Source of the DNA: Cyanoderma ruficeps
Taxonomy: Eukaryota; Chordata; Aves; Passeriformes; Timaliidae
Length of the DNA: 64,000 nucleotides
Direction of reading: 5' to 3'
NCBI GenBank assembly: GCA_008694505.1
Contig: VZDJ01007747.1
Location: 6,542,399 to 6,606,398, forward strand
Shown here: piece by piece, positions 63,510 to 64,000 of the stretch
How positions within the stretch are numbered: the stretch's first letter is position 1
Layout of the letters: every line of letters begins with the position of its first letter
The notes under the pieces: generated by a model
Database searches by the model: none
Told to the model about the DNA's origin: nothing
The model's input: the letters and a program-made list of their open reading frames with translations, nothing else
Made by a program: the position numbers and the translations under genes

Positions 63510-64000
63510 CTGTACAACATGCACAAAATATTGAATTAAGGTTGTAAGGGCAACATTTATTCTGACATTTCTTACATTGCGAGTTCTGCTCTCTGCAATC
63601 TTAATGCTCTTTTAATATTGTTTCTCAGGATAATGTTTTTATAAAAATGTAATCTAAGTACCCATCCATATAATAACATTTTATTACTTTGCCAATGTCA
63701 AAGTCAAAAGAAATACTGGGATTTCTGAAGCAGCTAGCCAACTTTTAAAGTAAAATATACATAGCTCTCTTGAGTATCTTAAACTGAGGATGAAACCCGA
63801 TACTCATATAAAATTTCATTAAGTCTTCATGGAAACATCTATGAATTGAGATTAGAATTAAAAAAAGAAAAGAAGACTATCACTTATATCACCCTCAGAT
63901 TTTAGAAATATGACTGTATCTTCTATTGTATACAGGTGTAACTTATTCACTCATCTTATTACGTTCTCTTTATCTGCATTAGGCTCAAATGTGAAGACAT

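Overview
The window looks like noncoding DNA from a songbird-like (avian) nuclear genome. The evidence is AT-rich sequence with scattered simple repeats, chicken-repeat-1 (CR1) LINE fragments, and LTRs of avian endogenous retrovirus type. There are no bacterial-style genes, operons, tRNA or rRNA genes, or CRISPR arrays. The species call is inferred from repeat content only; no marker gene was recognised. One ambiguous base (N) sits at 11905.

Mobile elements. An old CR1 fragment lies on the minus strand (about 5850-6190). A younger CR1 on the plus strand (about 7899-8702) keeps the typical 3' end. A CR1 reverse-transcriptase fragment (16477-17072) has lost its 3' half. A 621-bp solo LTR sits on the minus strand (9468-10088) between 6-bp flanking repeats that differ at one base. 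A 3'-truncated ERVL-like LTR lies at about 32576-33270 (+). A 304-bp LTR (57587-57890, +) is followed by a tryptophan-tRNA-type primer-binding site and only 28 further bases, and is bracketed by perfect 6-bp repeats. GC-rich blocks at 51895-52400, 40780-40995 and 15440-15720 are not assigned to a family.

Genes. No complete gene is present. The best coding signal is a 197-bp internal exon on the minus strand at 63313-63509, with good splice sites and one long open frame. A second plausible exon is at 23939-24197 (-). Weaker minus-strand candidates lie at 61871-61949, 48227-48364, 42573-42743, 29740-29885, 15096-15182 and 6806-6954. Together they may be exons of one long, poorly conserved gene on the minus strand, but I could not name the protein. 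Some junction phases fit and others do not, so part of the set is probably chance.

The remaining sequence is intronic or intergenic. It holds microsatellites, many short tandem duplications of 18-38 bp, several perfect short hairpins, and a C-rich tract that could form a G-quadruplex on the minus strand. I found no convincing new multi-gene system.
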